Under the pieces are notes generated by a model. It saw nothing but the letters and a program-made list of their open reading frames with translations. It searched no databases and was not told where the DNA came from. This document shows, piece by piece, positions 35,774 to 45,823 of a stretch of 64,000 nt of DNA (the first letter of the stretch is position 1; every line of letters begins with the position of its first letter). The stretch spans positions 992,001 to 1,056,000 of the forward strand of contig NZ_VKAD01000001.1 of assembly GCF_008041945.1 (NCBI RefSeq), read 5' to 3'. This DNA is from Reinekea thalattae. GTDB lineage: Bacteria > Pseudomonadota > Gammaproteobacteria > Pseudomonadales > Natronospirillaceae. Made by a program: the position numbers and the translations under genes.

Positions 35774-36362
35774 AACCCGCGCGCACCATTGGCCTGCCGG
35801 ATTAAAACTGGGTTTGTTGAGCCTAGTAACTTTTGGCCTGTTCTTTTTTGATGGCATCATTTTTCACGGCCTGTTTTTGTTATTTGTCTTAATGCTTTAT
35901 GCATTGCCGGGAATATTGTTTTTAAAAAATGGCTGCAAGCATCTAAAAATTTTATGGCCGTTTGCGTTTATTGTTTTGCTTTGGCATTTAACCACAGGCG
36001 AAATTGAACTTGGCTTAACCGTTGTATTCCGCATGATTTCAGCAGTCGGTTTGGCGAATTTAGTCACCATGACGACGCGCCTTTCCGACATGATCGATGT
36101 TGTGCATTGGCTGACTCGCCCGTTGCAAAAATTGGGTTTTAACCCACGCATATTAGAGCTGGCAATCGCCTTAGTGATTCGCATGACGCCAGTGCTCGTT
36201 GCCAAAGGGAAAAACCTAACTCTCGCTTGGCAAGCTCGTTCCAACCGACGTTCCGGTTGGCGAATCATTTTACCCTTTACTGTCCTCGCGCTTGATGACG
36301 CGGACCATGTTGCCGAAGCCCTAAAGGCTCGCGGTGGATTAACCAACCAGGAGAAAAAATAA
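35748..36362 (+). CDS. bioN: Biotin ECF transporter transmembrane protein
   Basis: A 204-residue EcfT/BioN-type membrane protein with about five helices. The two coupling motifs that contact the ATPase are visible as WQARSN and ALKARGG in the C-terminal third. ATG 35748 is preferred because GGGAGAAA lies just before it; an in-frame upstream ATG at 35730 is also possible. It overlaps bioM and ends directly before bioY, so the three are translationally coupled. Confidence 0.92.
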   Translation: MISLTSPVETRAHHWPAGLKLGLLSLVTFGLFFFDGIIFHGLFLLFVLMLYALPGILFLKNGCKHLKILWPFAFIVLLWHLTTGEIELGLTVVFRMISAVGLANLVTMTTRLSDMIDVVHWLTRPLQKLGFNPRILELAIALVIRMTPVLVAKGKNLTLAWQARSNRRSGWRIILPFTVLALDDADHVAEALKARGGLTNQEKK

Positions 36363-36950
36363 ATGGAAAAAAATATTGCTTACATCGCTTTGTTTGCGGC
36401 CTTAATTGCGGCATTGGGTTTGGTACCTAAAATCACCCTTGGCTTTGGCGTGCCGATCACCGCACAAAGCCTTGGTATTATGCTCTGCGGTACTGTATTG
36501 GGCGCCAAGCGTGGAGCTTTAGCAGTATTGTTGCTGCTGTTGCTGGTCGCGTTGGGCTTGCCTTTGCTTGCGGGCGGTCGTGGTGGTTTAGGGCTGTTTG
36601 TTGGCGCTACTGGTGGCTTCTTAGTTGGCTGGCCGATTGCTGCCTATGTAACTGGCTTGATCGTTGAGAAATGGCGCACTGGCCCTATTGCTGTTGTTGC
36701 TGCCATTGCTTCGGTTATTGGCAGTAAGGTGATGTATCTGTTTGGCATTATTGGCATGGCGATCGTATTGGAAAAAACATTGCTCGAGGCCGCTGCGCTG
36801 ATGCTGGTGTTTATTCCTGGAGATACGATTAAAGCCATTATTGCCGGTTTTCTCACTGCGGCGATAGCCAAAGCTCGCCCAGCAAGTTTGCTGTCGCGCC
36901 AAGTTAAAGCAGAGCCAAAACCGGTAACGGCAGAAACAGAAACGGTTTAA
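36363..36950 (+). CDS. bioY: Biotin transporter substrate-binding component
   Basis: A 195-residue integral membrane S component with six predicted helices. The N-terminal KITLGFGVPITAQSLGIML segment and the LLVALGLPLLAGGRGGLG region with the following GFLVGWPIAAYVTG are BioY hallmarks for biotin binding. AGGAG sits 9 bp before the ATG, inside the bioN 3' end. Together bioMNY encode a complete importer. Confidence 0.95.
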   Translation: MEKNIAYIALFAALIAALGLVPKITLGFGVPITAQSLGIMLCGTVLGAKRGALAVLLLLLLVALGLPLLAGGRGGLGLFVGATGGFLVGWPIAAYVTGLIVEKWRTGPIAVVAAIASVIGSKVMYLFGIIGMAIVLEKTLLEAAALMLVFIPGDTIKAIIAGFLTAAIAKARPASLLSRQVKAEPKPVTAETETV

Positions 36951-36995
36951 TTGTGCGGTTTTTACATCTCAAATTATTGAGTTAAGTGAGCTTGC

Positions 36996-37814
36996 GTGAA
37001 TATCCAAATTTATAGCGATAATGTTTCGGCGAATCATATTCTCTATTATGCGCTGGCTCGGTTGTGCGGTAAAAAGAATGTTTGCTTTGTTAATGCCCAC
37101 GAAATTTTAAACGGTTCTTTAACTGCAAATGTTGATTTACTGGTTATGCCCGGCGGTGCCAGCCGTTATAAAACCGATAAACTCAATGGCGCAGCCAACC
37201 GACTGATTAAAAGCTATGTTGAACGGGGCGGCCGCTATTTAGGTATTTGTGGCGGCGCCTACATGGCTTGCAAAACAACCAAGTGGGCGCAAGGTCTGCC
37301 GCACGAAATTATCACCGAAAACGAATTAGGGTTTTTCCCCGGCGCGGCAATTGGCCCGGTTGAACCATTTGGCCGAGGCGATAATTATAACCAGACCGAT
37401 GCTCACCTTGTGACGCTGGAATACCAAGGTAAGCCAATCGACTCTCTCTATTTAGGTGGCTGTATTTTCCTGCCTGATGCACCAACCTGCTCTGACAAAA
37501 TTAGCCATGAAGCAAGTGACGATAGAGTAAGTGACGATAAAAAAAATAACGATAAAATAAGAGGCTATGAAATACTGGCATCTTTTGCCGACTTACCGGA
37601 AAAACCTGCCGCCATTGTTGCAGGCCAGTACGGCCAAGGGCTGTGGCTATTGTGCTCAACACACCCAGAATACGATAACCAAGCCATTGAACTGGTCGAT
37701 TTTGATGTCATCGGTAATCAGTACCAACACTTCTCCCAACTGCCAGACGATACCGATTTAAGTTTGCAGCTGTTAAAAAAATTATTAACCAAGCTTAACC
37801 TGCCCTGCTGTTAA
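36996..37814 (+). CDS. BPL_N-domain (biotin-protein-ligase N-terminal-like) amidotransferase-fold protein
   Basis: A 272-residue protein resembling the BPL_N family, a class I glutamine-amidotransferase-like fold found at the N terminus of eukaryotic biotin protein ligases. The putative nucleophile is Cys85 in YLGICGGAYMAC. MPGGASRYKTDKL and the final QYGQGLWLLCSTHPEYD (with the expected His) fit the fold. No biotin-ligase catalytic domain is attached. A hydrophilic insert near residues 167-190 consists of Asp/Ser/Lys repeats. The start is GTG 36996, 45 bp after bioY, so it likely shares the bio operon. Role in biotin metabolism is inferred from context. Confidence 0.82.
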   Translation: MNIQIYSDNVSANHILYYALARLCGKKNVCFVNAHEILNGSLTANVDLLVMPGGASRYKTDKLNGAANRLIKSYVERGGRYLGICGGAYMACKTTKWAQGLPHEIITENELGFFPGAAIGPVEPFGRGDNYNQTDAHLVTLEYQGKPIDSLYLGGCIFLPDAPTCSDKISHEASDDRVSDDKKNNDKIRGYEILASFADLPEKPAAIVAGQYGQGLWLLCSTHPEYDNQAIELVDFDVIGNQYQHFSQLPDDTDLSLQLLKKLLTKLNLPCC

Positions 37815-38007
37815 GTGAGCTATGTACATTGATTAGCCGTGTTCATTAACATAGTGTAAATATTGACTAACCTAACCTTCAGCATGCGTTTTATCTACTA
37901 AAAACCATAGTGTTTTTCACTTACGTAAAGACTCTATTTTTTATACATGGCCAAAAATTTATACGCTGAATCTTTACTATCATCGACCTCCTGCCACCTT
38001 TTAATAA

Positions 38008-38021
38008 ATGACATACATCAA
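38008..38021. promoter_or_regulatory. Candidate FNR/Anr box
   Basis: ATGAC-ATAC-ATCAA matches 8 of 10 fixed positions of TTGAT-N4-ATCAA. It lies upstream of the pyruvate formate-lyase genes, which are FNR-activated in enteric bacteria. Inferred from sequence only. Confidence 0.45.
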
Positions 38022-38040
38022 AATCCCCTCCCTAATGATT

Positions 38041-38066
38041 TGATAATTTATGGCTCGTGATTATCA
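38041..38066. promoter_or_regulatory. Inverted repeat upstream of pfl
   Basis: TGATAAT and ATTATCA form a perfect 7-bp inverted repeat separated by 12 bp, 20 bp after the FNR-like site. A second regulator site is possible. Confidence 0.4.
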
Positions 38067-38336
38067 GATTGACATTCAGTATGAGTCGTAATTGATGAAT
38101 AAATTTAGAAATATCTCAATTATTCGTTCGACTATTTTCGAATCTATATAGGTCGTTACCGGAAATACTTCTATCTTATCTTTGTTTTTTACCATCTCAC
38201 TCTAAAGCTCAGATAAGCATTTCCATTACTTTCATATTGTTGACAATTTCTGGTTTGTTTTTTGTTGAAGATGATTATTCATTTACATCGCATAGCAATA
38301 TATTTTTACCATTAAAGCTTTAAAGGAGGTATCTAA

Positions 38337-38615
38337 ATGGCTAATAGAATGAGGCTTTTGCCCTTTCAGTCTACTCCTAAGCAATCAGGTTATACTAAAA
38401 ATTCCGAACGCAATTGCATCGTATCGTTAATTAAACTAGCGCTTATCCAGCAACTGGTATGCCACTATTTTATGCGTGGTTCGCTTTTCTCACTCGCATT
38501 AACAACATCAAAGTTAAGTGCAGAACACTGTCATCTTCGTCATTCTCTGATCAAACCTATTTTAGACAGTATTCGACAGCCCGGTACTGTGCAAAACAAC
38601 CCTCTGCTTTGCTGA
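38337..38615 (+). CDS. Small protein of unknown function upstream of pflB
   Basis: A 92-residue open frame with a near-perfect ribosome site (AAAGGAGGT, 6 bases before ATG). The product is basic, with Cys and His residues (QQLVCHYFMRG, AEHCHLRHS) and a hydrophobic middle. I recognise no family. It ends 148 bp before pflB. It may be a real small regulator, a leader ORF, or a chance frame behind a strong SD. The SD quality is the main reason to list it. Confidence 0.45.
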   Translation: MANRMRLLPFQSTPKQSGYTKNSERNCIVSLIKLALIQQLVCHYFMRGSLFSLALTTSKLSAEHCHLRHSLIKPILDSIRQPGTVQNNPLLC

Positions 38616-38763
38616 CTAAAATTTATTCTTTTTAGTCGATTCCTTACTGCCATTTAAACACGAAATTTTTTCGACACTTTTAGATTTAAATGGAAAGTAT
38701 CTATAACCGTTTTAAAGAACACCGCTTTTACTATTTAGCTATTTAACTATAAGGGTAAAAATC

Positions 38764-41049
38764 ATGGCAAAACTAAATGAAAAATATGAAACTGCATGGG
38801 AAGGTTTCTCGGGAGAAACTTGGAAAAATGAAGTCAATGTCCGTGACTTTATTCAAAATAACTACACACCTTATGAAGGTGATGAAAGCTTCCTAGCGGA
38901 CGCAACTCCAGCGACCAATAAGCTATGGCAAGAAGTTATGGAAGGCATCAAAATAGAGAACAGCACACATGCGCCTGTCGATTTTGATACCGATATTATT
39001 TCAACAATCGTCTCTCACGATGCCGGTTACATTGATAAAGACTTAGAAAAAATCGTCGGTCTGCAAACGGATAAACCTCTTAAACGAGCACTGATTCCTA
39101 ACGGCGGTATTCGCATGATCGAGAATTCTTGTAAGGTTTATGGCAAAGAACTCGATCCTAAAATTAAAGAAATATTCACTGATTATCGTAAAACTCACAA
39201 CCAAGGAGTTTTCGATATTTACACTGGCGATATTCTAAAATGTCGTAAATCGGGCATTTTAACAGGCCTGCCAGACGCTTATGGGCGCGGTCGTATTATT
39301 GGTGATTATCGACGCATTGCTGTTTACGGCATTGATTACCTAATGGCCGATAAAGCCGAGCAGCATAAAAGCTTAGAAAAAGATTTAGTCGCCGGCACCT
39401 CTATCCAAGAAACAGCACAATTACGTGAAGAAATTTTTGATCAATACCGTGCACTAGAACAGATCAAAGAAATGGCCGCTAAATACGGTTATGACATTTC
39501 TGGCCCTGCAACCAATGCTGTTGAAGCTATTCAATGGACGTACTTCGGTTACCTAGCGGCGATTAAATCGCAAAATGGTGCGGCAATGTCGTTTGGTCGT
39601 ACATCGACTTTCTTAGATATCTATATCGAAAAAGATATTCAAGCCGGTAAATTAACCGAACAAGAAGCGCAAGAACTGATCGATCACCTAGTGATGAAAT
39701 TACGTATGGTTCGCTTCTTACGGACACCAGAATATGATGACCTATTCTCAGGTGACCCAATCTGGGCGACTGAATCTATCGGTGGTATGGGTTTAGACGG
39801 TCGTACTTTGGTAACTAAAAACAGCTTCCGTTTCCTACATACGCAATACACCATGGGTGCTTCACCAGAGCCGAACATTACGGTGTTATGGTCTGAACAG
39901 CTACCGATGAACTTTAAAAAATATTGCGCGAAAGTCTCTATCGATACCTCGTCCATCCAGTACGAAAACGATGACCTGATGCGTCCTGATTTCAATAGTG
40001 ATGATTTTGCCATTGCCTGTTGCGTATCACCAATGGTGGTCGGTAAACAGATGCAGTTCTTTGGTGCTCGTGCCAACTTAGCTAAAACCTTGTTGTACTC
40101 CATCAATGGTGGTGTTGACGAAAAATCTAAAGCACAGGTTGGCCCTAAAACTTTACCGGCAAATACCGATGAAATTTTAGAGTTTGATAGTGTTTTTGCG
40201 AACCTCGACCACTTTATGGATTGGTTAGCAGAAACCTATGTAACGGCACTAAACTGCATTCATTACATGCACGACAAGTACAGTTACGAAGCTGCGCTTA
40301 TGGCACTGCACGATCGTGATGTTACTCGTACAATGGCCTGTGGTATTGCTGGTCTTTCAATTGCTGCGGACTCACTTTCTGCGATTAAGTATGCAAAAGT
40401 AAAACCTATTCGCGATGAAGATGGCATAGCAGTCGATTTTGAGATTGAAGGTGATTACCCTAAATTTGGTAATAATGATCCACGTGTTGATGATATTGCT
40501 TGCGATCTTGTTGAGCGCTTCATGAAAAAAATTCAATCACACAATATCTATCGTAACGCGCGCCCAACTCAGTCCATCCTTACAATTACCTCCAATGTTG
40601 TCTACGGTAAAAAAACCGGTAATACACCAGATGGACGTCGCGCTGGTATGCCATTCGCACCGGGTGCAAACCCAATGCATGGACGAGACCAGAAAGGTGC
40701 CATCGCTTCATTGACATCGGTTTCCAAACTACCGTTTGAATATGCACAGGATGGTATCTCATATACATTTTCTATTGTGCCGAATGCATTGGGTAAAACC
40801 GATGATTCGAAAAAAGCAAACCTCGCAGGCATGATGGACGGCTACTTTAAACATACCGATGAATTGGAAGGTGGTCAGCACTTAAATGTGAATGTTCTGA
40901 ATCGTGAAACACTTCTAGAGGCAATGGATCATCCTGAAAAATATCCTCAGTTAACGATCCGAGTATCAGGCTATGCAGTACGCTTTAACTCGTTGACGAA
41001 AGAACAGCAAAACGATGTTGTCTCTCGTACTTTTACTGCAAGCATGTAA
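38764..41049 (+). CDS. pflB: Pyruvate formate-lyase (formate acetyltransferase)
   Basis: A 761-residue glycyl-radical enzyme that converts pyruvate and CoA to acetyl-CoA and formate under anaerobiosis. The catalytic Cys pair is in [10 protein letters not shown] (Cys419 and Cys420). The glycyl-radical segment [17 protein letters not shown] places the radical at Gly736, very near the C terminus as in E. coli PflB (Gly734). It is full length and close to the E. coli type. The activase pflA follows after a 228-bp gap that contains a terminator-like hairpin. Confidence 0.97.
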   Translation: MAKLNEKYETAWEGFSGETWKNEVNVRDFIQNNYTPYEGDESFLADATPATNKLWQEVMEGIKIENSTHAPVDFDTDIISTIVSHDAGYIDKDLEKIVGLQTDKPLKRALIPNGGIRMIENSCKVYGKELDPKIKEIFTDYRKTHNQGVFDIYTGDILKCRKSGILTGLPDAYGRGRIIGDYRRIAVYGIDYLMADKAEQHKSLEKDLVAGTSIQETAQLREEIFDQYRALEQIKEMAAKYGYDISGPATNAVEAIQWTYFGYLAAIKSQNGAAMSFGRTSTFLDIYIEKDIQAGKLTEQEAQELIDHLVMKLRMVRFLRTPEYDDLFSGDPIWATESIGGMGLDGRTLVTKNSFRFLHTQYTMGASPEPNITVLWSEQLPMNFKKYCAKVSIDTSSIQYENDDLMRPDFNSDDFAIACCVSPMVVGKQMQFFGARANLAKTLLYSINGGVDEKSKAQVGPKTLPANTDEILEFDSVFANLDHFMDWLAETYVTALNCIHYMHDKYSYEAALMALHDRDVTRTMACGIAGLSIAADSLSAIKYAKVKPIRDEDGIAVDFEIEGDYPKFGNNDPRVDDIACDLVERFMKKIQSHNIYRNARPTQSILTITSNVVYGKKTGNTPDGRRAGMPFAPGANPMHGRDQKGAIASLTSVSKLPFEYAQDGISYTFSIVPNALGKTDDSKKANLAGMMDGYFKHTDELEGGQHLNVNVLNRETLLEAMDHPEKYPQLTIRVSGYAVRFNSLTKEQQNDVVSRTFTASM

Positions 41050-41127
41050 CTCAAAGCTAATAAAGGGTATATGTGATTTTTTCACGTTGCCCTTTAACTT
41101 TTCTATTTTAAATAGGCTAGAACTTAT

Positions 41128-41164
41128 CAGCGCAGTTGTAAAAAACCGCGCTGTTTTTATTCAC
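41128..41164 (+). terminator. Terminator-like hairpin between pflB and pflA
   Basis: CAGCGC...GTT pairs with AAC...GCGCTG with one mismatch and is followed by TTTTTAT. It probably reduces read-through from pflB into pflA. Confidence 0.7.
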
Positions 41165-41277
41165 TTTCCTGCTCAAACTATACACACTTCAAACCAGATA
41201 TTCCGGCAGAGATTACTGTAAAATATAGACAGTCAGACTTAGAATTTTATACTCCGAATAGATGTAAAGGACCTTTA

Positions 41278-42018
41278 ATGTCAGTCACTGGACACGTTCA
41301 CTCTATTGAAAGTTGCGGTACCGTTGATGGGCCGGGTATTCGTTTTATTGTTTTTTTGCAAGGTTGTTTAATGCGTTGCAAGTATTGCCATAATCGCGAT
41401 TCCTGGGATATTAAAACCGGAACTATTATGAGTTCCGATGAAATTGTTAGCGAATTGCTACAGTATCGACATTATATGGCCGCATCGGGTGGCGGTGTCA
41501 CCCTCTCCGGTGGCGAAGCCATGCTACAACCTGAATTCGTCAAAGATATTTTTACCAAAGCAAAAGCTGAGGGCATTCATACTTGTCTCGATACCAATGG
41601 CTTTATTCGAAAAATGGAACCATTAATTGATGAGGTTCTCGATGTAACTGACCTTGTACTTTTAGACATTAAGCAAATGGACGATAGCAAGCATATTGAT
41701 TTAACCCGCGTCAGTAATAAATATACACTGAGATTTGCTCAGCATTTAGCCCAGCGGAATCAACCAGTTTACCTTCGCTATGTGGTTCTTCCTTCTTATA
41801 CAGATGCCGATGAAGATGTTAATGCGCTTGGTAAATTTATCGAACCCATGAAGAATATTGAAAAAATTGAACTATTGCCTTATCACGAACTTGGCAAACA
41901 TAAGTGGCTTGAAATGGGGGAGACTTATCCGCTCGAAGGCATTCATCCGCCAACACCAGAAACGATGGCTAGAGTTAAAGATATTCTTTCGCGATACCAT
42001 GGCGATATTGTTTATTAA
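41278..42018 (+). CDS. pflA: Pyruvate formate-lyase activating enzyme
   Basis: A 246-residue radical SAM enzyme that installs the glycyl radical on PflB using a 4Fe-4S cluster and SAM. The cluster motif CLMRCKYC has Cys30, Cys34 and Cys37, exactly the E. coli positions. [13 protein letters not shown] follows and the length matches. AAAGGACC lies before the ATG. It needs reduced flavodoxin as electron donor in enteric bacteria; a flavodoxin gene lies at the left end of the window. Confidence 0.97.
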   Translation: MSVTGHVHSIESCGTVDGPGIRFIVFLQGCLMRCKYCHNRDSWDIKTGTIMSSDEIVSELLQYRHYMAASGGGVTLSGGEAMLQPEFVKDIFTKAKAEGIHTCLDTNGFIRKMEPLIDEVLDVTDLVLLDIKQMDDSKHIDLTRVSNKYTLRFAQHLAQRNQPVYLRYVVLPSYTDADEDVNALGKFIEPMKNIEKIELLPYHELGKHKWLEMGETYPLEGIHPPTPETMARVKDILSRYHGDIVY

Positions 42019-42116
42019 CTCGGAAATAATTATAAAATTTATAAATTAGTCGATAACCATAGATTGGATGTACGATAAAATGCATAAATTTTGATAAATC
42101 TTTCTGACAGCCGAAC

Positions 42117-42497
42117 TTATTTTTTACGCTGCGACAAAATAATTTTAACCGCCTGAAAAATACCAAGCAACAACAGCCCGCCTCCTGCACCATAGCGAAG
42201 ATACGGATTACTAATGGTATGCTCCATACCACCTCTACCTATAGTTATCCCTGCAAAAACCAATATTAACCCATAGGTAAATGGGAGTATCATTGCAATG
42301 TATGCTTCCGTCTCTTTATTTTGTTCTAGCCTTTGGCTTTCTTGCTCTTTCTGTATCTGCTTAGATCGAGCTAGTAATTTTTCATCAGATAAAATATTCT
42401 CAATTTCAGCGACCCTATCTGGATGCGCCTTTCGGTCAATTACCTTCAATACTTCTCGTAACTGGAATTCACTATATTTGTAGTAATCTGGTTTCAT
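42117..42497 (-). CDS. Hypothetical membrane protein
   Basis: A 126-residue protein. An N-terminal charged region (residues 1-62) has LREVLKVIDRKAHPDRVAEIENIL, a motif seen in several short bacterial proteins of unknown role, then a Gln/Glu-rich helix that may be a coiled coil. Two hydrophobic segments (about 67-85 and 100-117) follow. No function is known to me. It is convergent with pflA, whose stop is 98 bp away. Confidence 0.65.
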   Translation of the reverse strand: MKPDYYKYSEFQLREVLKVIDRKAHPDRVAEIENILSDEKLLARSKQIQKEQESQRLEQNKETEAYIAMILPFTYGLILVFAGITIGRGGMEHTISNPYLRYGAGGGLLLLGIFQAVKIILSQRKK

Positions 42498-42843
42498 AAA
42501 ATAAACTAATTGGGTAGGTAATTATTCTACATAAGAATATCTTAAAGCTCATAAGCTAAGCAACAAACTAGCTATTGCTTTACCGCCTTGATACTAACAA
42601 TCCCTCATCAAAAACAAAACGCCAGATAAAACTATGGAATGATTTTTAATAAGTAGTTGCACGTCACTTAAAAGTTAAGCGCCAGTTCTCATATTTTAAT
42701 ATTTTGCCTCAGAGATGAGAAGCCCGTCTAACTATGTGAAACCCCCATCTAAATATAATTTTTAATAAGTAGTAGCTTGAGTGTGTTTTACATCGGCGAT
42801 TTTTAAATAAATCGATTAACTTTTTATGTTCAGGGCAATAACA
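42498..42843. other. Intergenic region with a direct repeat
   Basis: About 345 bp. A 15-bp direct repeat TTTTTAATAAGTAGT occurs at about 42643 and about 42759. No gene seen. The promoter of the lipoprotein gene should lie here. Confidence 0.45.
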
Positions 42844-45135
42844 ATGAAGACTATTTTAAACGCTGCGTTTTTAATTGCGGTAGTAGGTGGATTAGCAGGC
42901 TGTTTGGAAGAGCTGGAAGATTTAGAGGATATTATTTCTGAGATAAATGATTCGGAAGGCACATCTATGGATTCGCCTTATAAATTAAGCGAAGGCTGGA
43001 AGCATTTTTCTCAATCTGAGGCCTCAAGTGTTTTAAGTACTACTTTTGAGATTCGTCCGGGTAGACTAAACATGGATGGCGTCATCTCCTTATCTAATAG
43101 CGATGCCGATAACTCGTCATCGGCCATTGCAAGTGTAAGGTTTTCACCCGACGGTTTTATTGAAGCGCGAGATGCAGATGAATACCGTGCCGATATTGAC
43201 TTTACGTACGTCGAAGATCAATGGCATGAAATTAAGATAGATGTTGATTTTACAACACGAACCTACGATGTGAGTGCTGCGATTAAGGGAACTCCTTTAA
43301 CCTTACTCGTTCAGGGCGCTGATTTCAGAGCAGAGGCAGAAGCTATTTCCTCTGTGTCTTATCTTTCACTTTGGACTTCAGGTATAGGTTCTTTAGAACT
43401 TGGCAGTCTCATTTGGGATGCAGAATCATTAGATGTTGTCGATTCAGAAAACATTGAACCAGATTATAGAGCGGATAATGGCTGGACACACTCTAATCAA
43501 AATTTGATTCAAGGTGACATGACCACAACATTTTTAATGCGCGCAGAATCCGCACTAATGGATGGTTTTGTTGCGCTGACTGCTACTGCAGCTGATGACT
43601 TTAATGGGCTTCTAGCCACGGTTAGATTTGCACCTTCAGGACAAATAGATGTTCGCGATGGCGATGAATATCGATCCGATACTGCATTTTATTACAGCCC
43701 TGGTGTTTGGTATCAAGTAACCTTTGAAACCAATGTTGTTTCGCGTCTTTATTCGGTATCTGTTGCCGAATATGCAAATGAAATAAATGCCGTTGATTTA
43801 ATTGTTGATGCCTCTTATAGAACCGGTACGGATGAGACCGCAGGCATTAGCAACCTGGCTTTATGGAGTTCTGATGTTGGCGCGATTGAAATCGCTCAGT
43901 TGAGTTGGCCTGAAAGTGATGTTGTTGCAACAGATCCTGAAGAACCAACAGATCCTATCACTGAAGCACCGCTGGTATACGGTGAAAAATGTGAAGTGGT
44001 AGAAATAGATGGCAACACCCATTTAAGACACTACGAGTACGAATGGATAGTTCAGGGTGTAGACCATAATGCCGGTGCCTACATTACTGGCGATTGCTGG
44101 ATAACCGGCCCAGTTGTTGTTGAAAGCGTTACACCAGAACCTTATGCAGATTCAAACGGTTCTATGGCAAACCCAGCAGCAGGACCAGATACTTCTCAAG
44201 GCTACGAAGGCGGCTTAGCATTATACGATGCAAGTTTACGTTTAGAGTTTCCTTATTCGGCAGCGGTAAACACTTCGATCGTCTCTTCTGTCACTGACCC
44301 AACCTTTGTAGGCACCAATAACCGGCAAGGATGGGTTGTATCTCACGGCATCTTAACGGTTATTCCAACGGTAGCATCAGAGAGCCATTTCAGACCGCCT
44401 TATTCGGACCCCGATAAAGAGTCTTACGAATTTACTTTTGCTGATCTGTCGCTGAGCCATATCCCAAGGGTCGATTCAGTAGGCGAAACAACACCATTAG
44501 CGGACACGATCATTGAGCAAACCGTTCGCCCTTGGCTCGACCATCATTTTGAATACTTAGGCCGAGGACTTCATGCAATCGATAATATGCCGGGCTATGG
44601 CGCAAATGTAACCAGTACTGTTGGTACTGCTTGCTTAGCCTCGACACTGGACTGGCCCGATGAAGATCGTTTAGCGATAACCGCCAACATGGTTCAAATC
44701 GGTATCGATAATTACGGCATGATTCAAGTCGGTCAATATTACCCTGCGAATGGTGGACACCACTCAGGACGACTTCTTCCAATCCTTTATGCCGGTAAAG
44801 CGCTGAATCATAGTGAGATGCTCAGTGTAACCAGTCGAAGCTACCCAATTGAACATGGCTTTGCGGAAAACTGCCAAACTTATGGTGATGGTCAATATGG
44901 TATTCGATATTGCTCAAGAGGTGATGCAAGCACCAACTATGTGACGGTTAATTCGCCAACCTGGGTTGCTCAATCGTTATGTGCACGAATGATTGGTGTT
45001 GAAGAGAACTGGAATCACCAGCCGTTTTTTGATTATGTCGAAAACTGGACACAATCATCAGACTTTGGTGACGTCTATGATCCATATAATTATTTCCATA
45101 ACGATATGTGGTTACAGTATAACTCGGAATATTAA
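42844..45135 (+). CDS. Large lipoprotein with two repeated beta-sandwich-like domains
   Basis: 763 residues from ATG 42844. A signal peptide ends in the lipobox LAGC, and an acidic stretch (EELEDLEDIISEI) follows. Two homologous repeats of about 145 residues (near residues 50-195 and 215-360) share the pattern VRF(S/A)P-G-I-x-(A/V)RD-(A/G)DEYR(A/S)D, W-x-(E/Q), then LSLW/LALW and GSLELG/GAIEIA. They look like concanavalin-A-like (LamG-type) modules. A Pro/Glu linker leads to a C-terminal domain of about 370 residues with paired Cys and conserved-looking blocks such as NGGHHSGRLLPILYAG. I cannot name that domain; a carbohydrate-active or binding role is plausible. Confidence 0.75.
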   Translation: MKTILNAAFLIAVVGGLAGCLEELEDLEDIISEINDSEGTSMDSPYKLSEGWKHFSQSEASSVLSTTFEIRPGRLNMDGVISLSNSDADNSSSAIASVRFSPDGFIEARDADEYRADIDFTYVEDQWHEIKIDVDFTTRTYDVSAAIKGTPLTLLVQGADFRAEAEAISSVSYLSLWTSGIGSLELGSLIWDAESLDVVDSENIEPDYRADNGWTHSNQNLIQGDMTTTFLMRAESALMDGFVALTATAADDFNGLLATVRFAPSGQIDVRDGDEYRSDTAFYYSPGVWYQVTFETNVVSRLYSVSVAEYANEINAVDLIVDASYRTGTDETAGISNLALWSSDVGAIEIAQLSWPESDVVATDPEEPTDPITEAPLVYGEKCEVVEIDGNTHLRHYEYEWIVQGVDHNAGAYITGDCWITGPVVVESVTPEPYADSNGSMANPAAGPDTSQGYEGGLALYDASLRLEFPYSAAVNTSIVSSVTDPTFVGTNNRQGWVVSHGILTVIPTVASESHFRPPYSDPDKESYEFTFADLSLSHIPRVDSVGETTPLADTIIEQTVRPWLDHHFEYLGRGLHAIDNMPGYGANVTSTVGTACLASTLDWPDEDRLAITANMVQIGIDNYGMIQVGQYYPANGGHHSGRLLPILYAGKALNHSEMLSVTSRSYPIEHGFAENCQTYGDGQYGIRYCSRGDASTNYVTVNSPTWVAQSLCARMIGVEENWNHQPFFDYVENWTQSSDFGDVYDPYNYFHNDMWLQYNSEY

Positions 45136-45197
45136 AACTATGGAGCTTCAGGCATTGCCTTAGCTCCTTTCACCAAAAATAAAAAAGTTATATTTTT

Positions 45198-45226
45198 GTA
45201 TGGCAGTTTCCGCTGCCATACGAATT
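45198..45226. terminator. Hairpin after the lipoprotein gene
   Basis: GTATGGCAG-tttccg-CTGCCATAC is a perfect stem 62 bp past the stop, with T-rich DNA on its left and A-rich DNA on its right. It may terminate leftward transcription from the DinB-like gene better than rightward. Confidence 0.6.
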
Positions 45227-45349
45227 AAAAAAACGCTATTTCATAGCTTCATTTTTTAGCTTTATAGCTCATAAAAAATACAGCTCGTAAAAATACAGTC
45301 AGTAATAATATTTACTTCCAAACTGAAATTCTGCATCGCCCTTTATCTT

Positions 45350-45769
45350 TCAAGCCCATTTACTTGACTGGGGCATCTCTAATCCTAATCCATAGATTAA
45401 ACGAATAATTTGGCCTTCATGCATCGTCTCATGTTCATAAAGACTAGCCAGAATATTTTCAGTACTTTCATTCCAAAGGACATTAGAAAGCACTCTATCA
45501 AATCGTTCTTGGGTCTGGCGTAGCGCTAGTTCGTAGCTTAACTTGTCGCTGCCGTCAGCTAAAGAGCAACTAAACCCTTGCCACTTTCCAGCTGCTAATG
45601 CTTTAAAATAACTTTCACGAGCACCGACAATACACCAAAGATGATCTTCAATCGTTTTATACTTTGGCACGTCTAATTTTGAAATAAATTGCACCTCAGT
45701 CAAAGAGCTAGCAAGTTCACTAAGAACACCAAAACGATCTTTAATGTTTTTTATTACAATTTCTCTCAT
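45350..45769 (-). CDS. DinB-like protein
   Basis: A 139-residue four-helix-bundle protein of the DinB/YfiT type. HLWCIVGARESYFKAL and the closing YEHETMHEGQIIRLIYGLG hold His residues spaced as metal ligands. The family includes damage-inducible proteins and thiol transferases; function here is unknown. It is the leftmost minus-strand gene of the second array and may be a cassette gene or a flanking chromosomal gene. Confidence 0.8.
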   Translation of the reverse strand: MREIVIKNIKDRFGVLSELASSLTEVQFISKLDVPKYKTIEDHLWCIVGARESYFKALAAGKWQGFSCSLADGSDKLSYELALRQTQERFDRVLSNVLWNESTENILASLYEHETMHEGQIIRLIYGLGLEMPQSSKWA

Positions 45770-45823
45770 ACGTACCTAGAAATTAACGCTTCCATTTTAG
45801 GTTAGTTTATACGTAGTAGAATC

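Larger units (their letters stand above)
37815..38336. other. Regulatory region upstream of the pfl genes
   Basis: About 520 AT-rich bp. It contains an FNR-like site and a separate inverted repeat, both listed separately. No ORF is credible here until the small gene at 38337. Confidence 0.5.
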
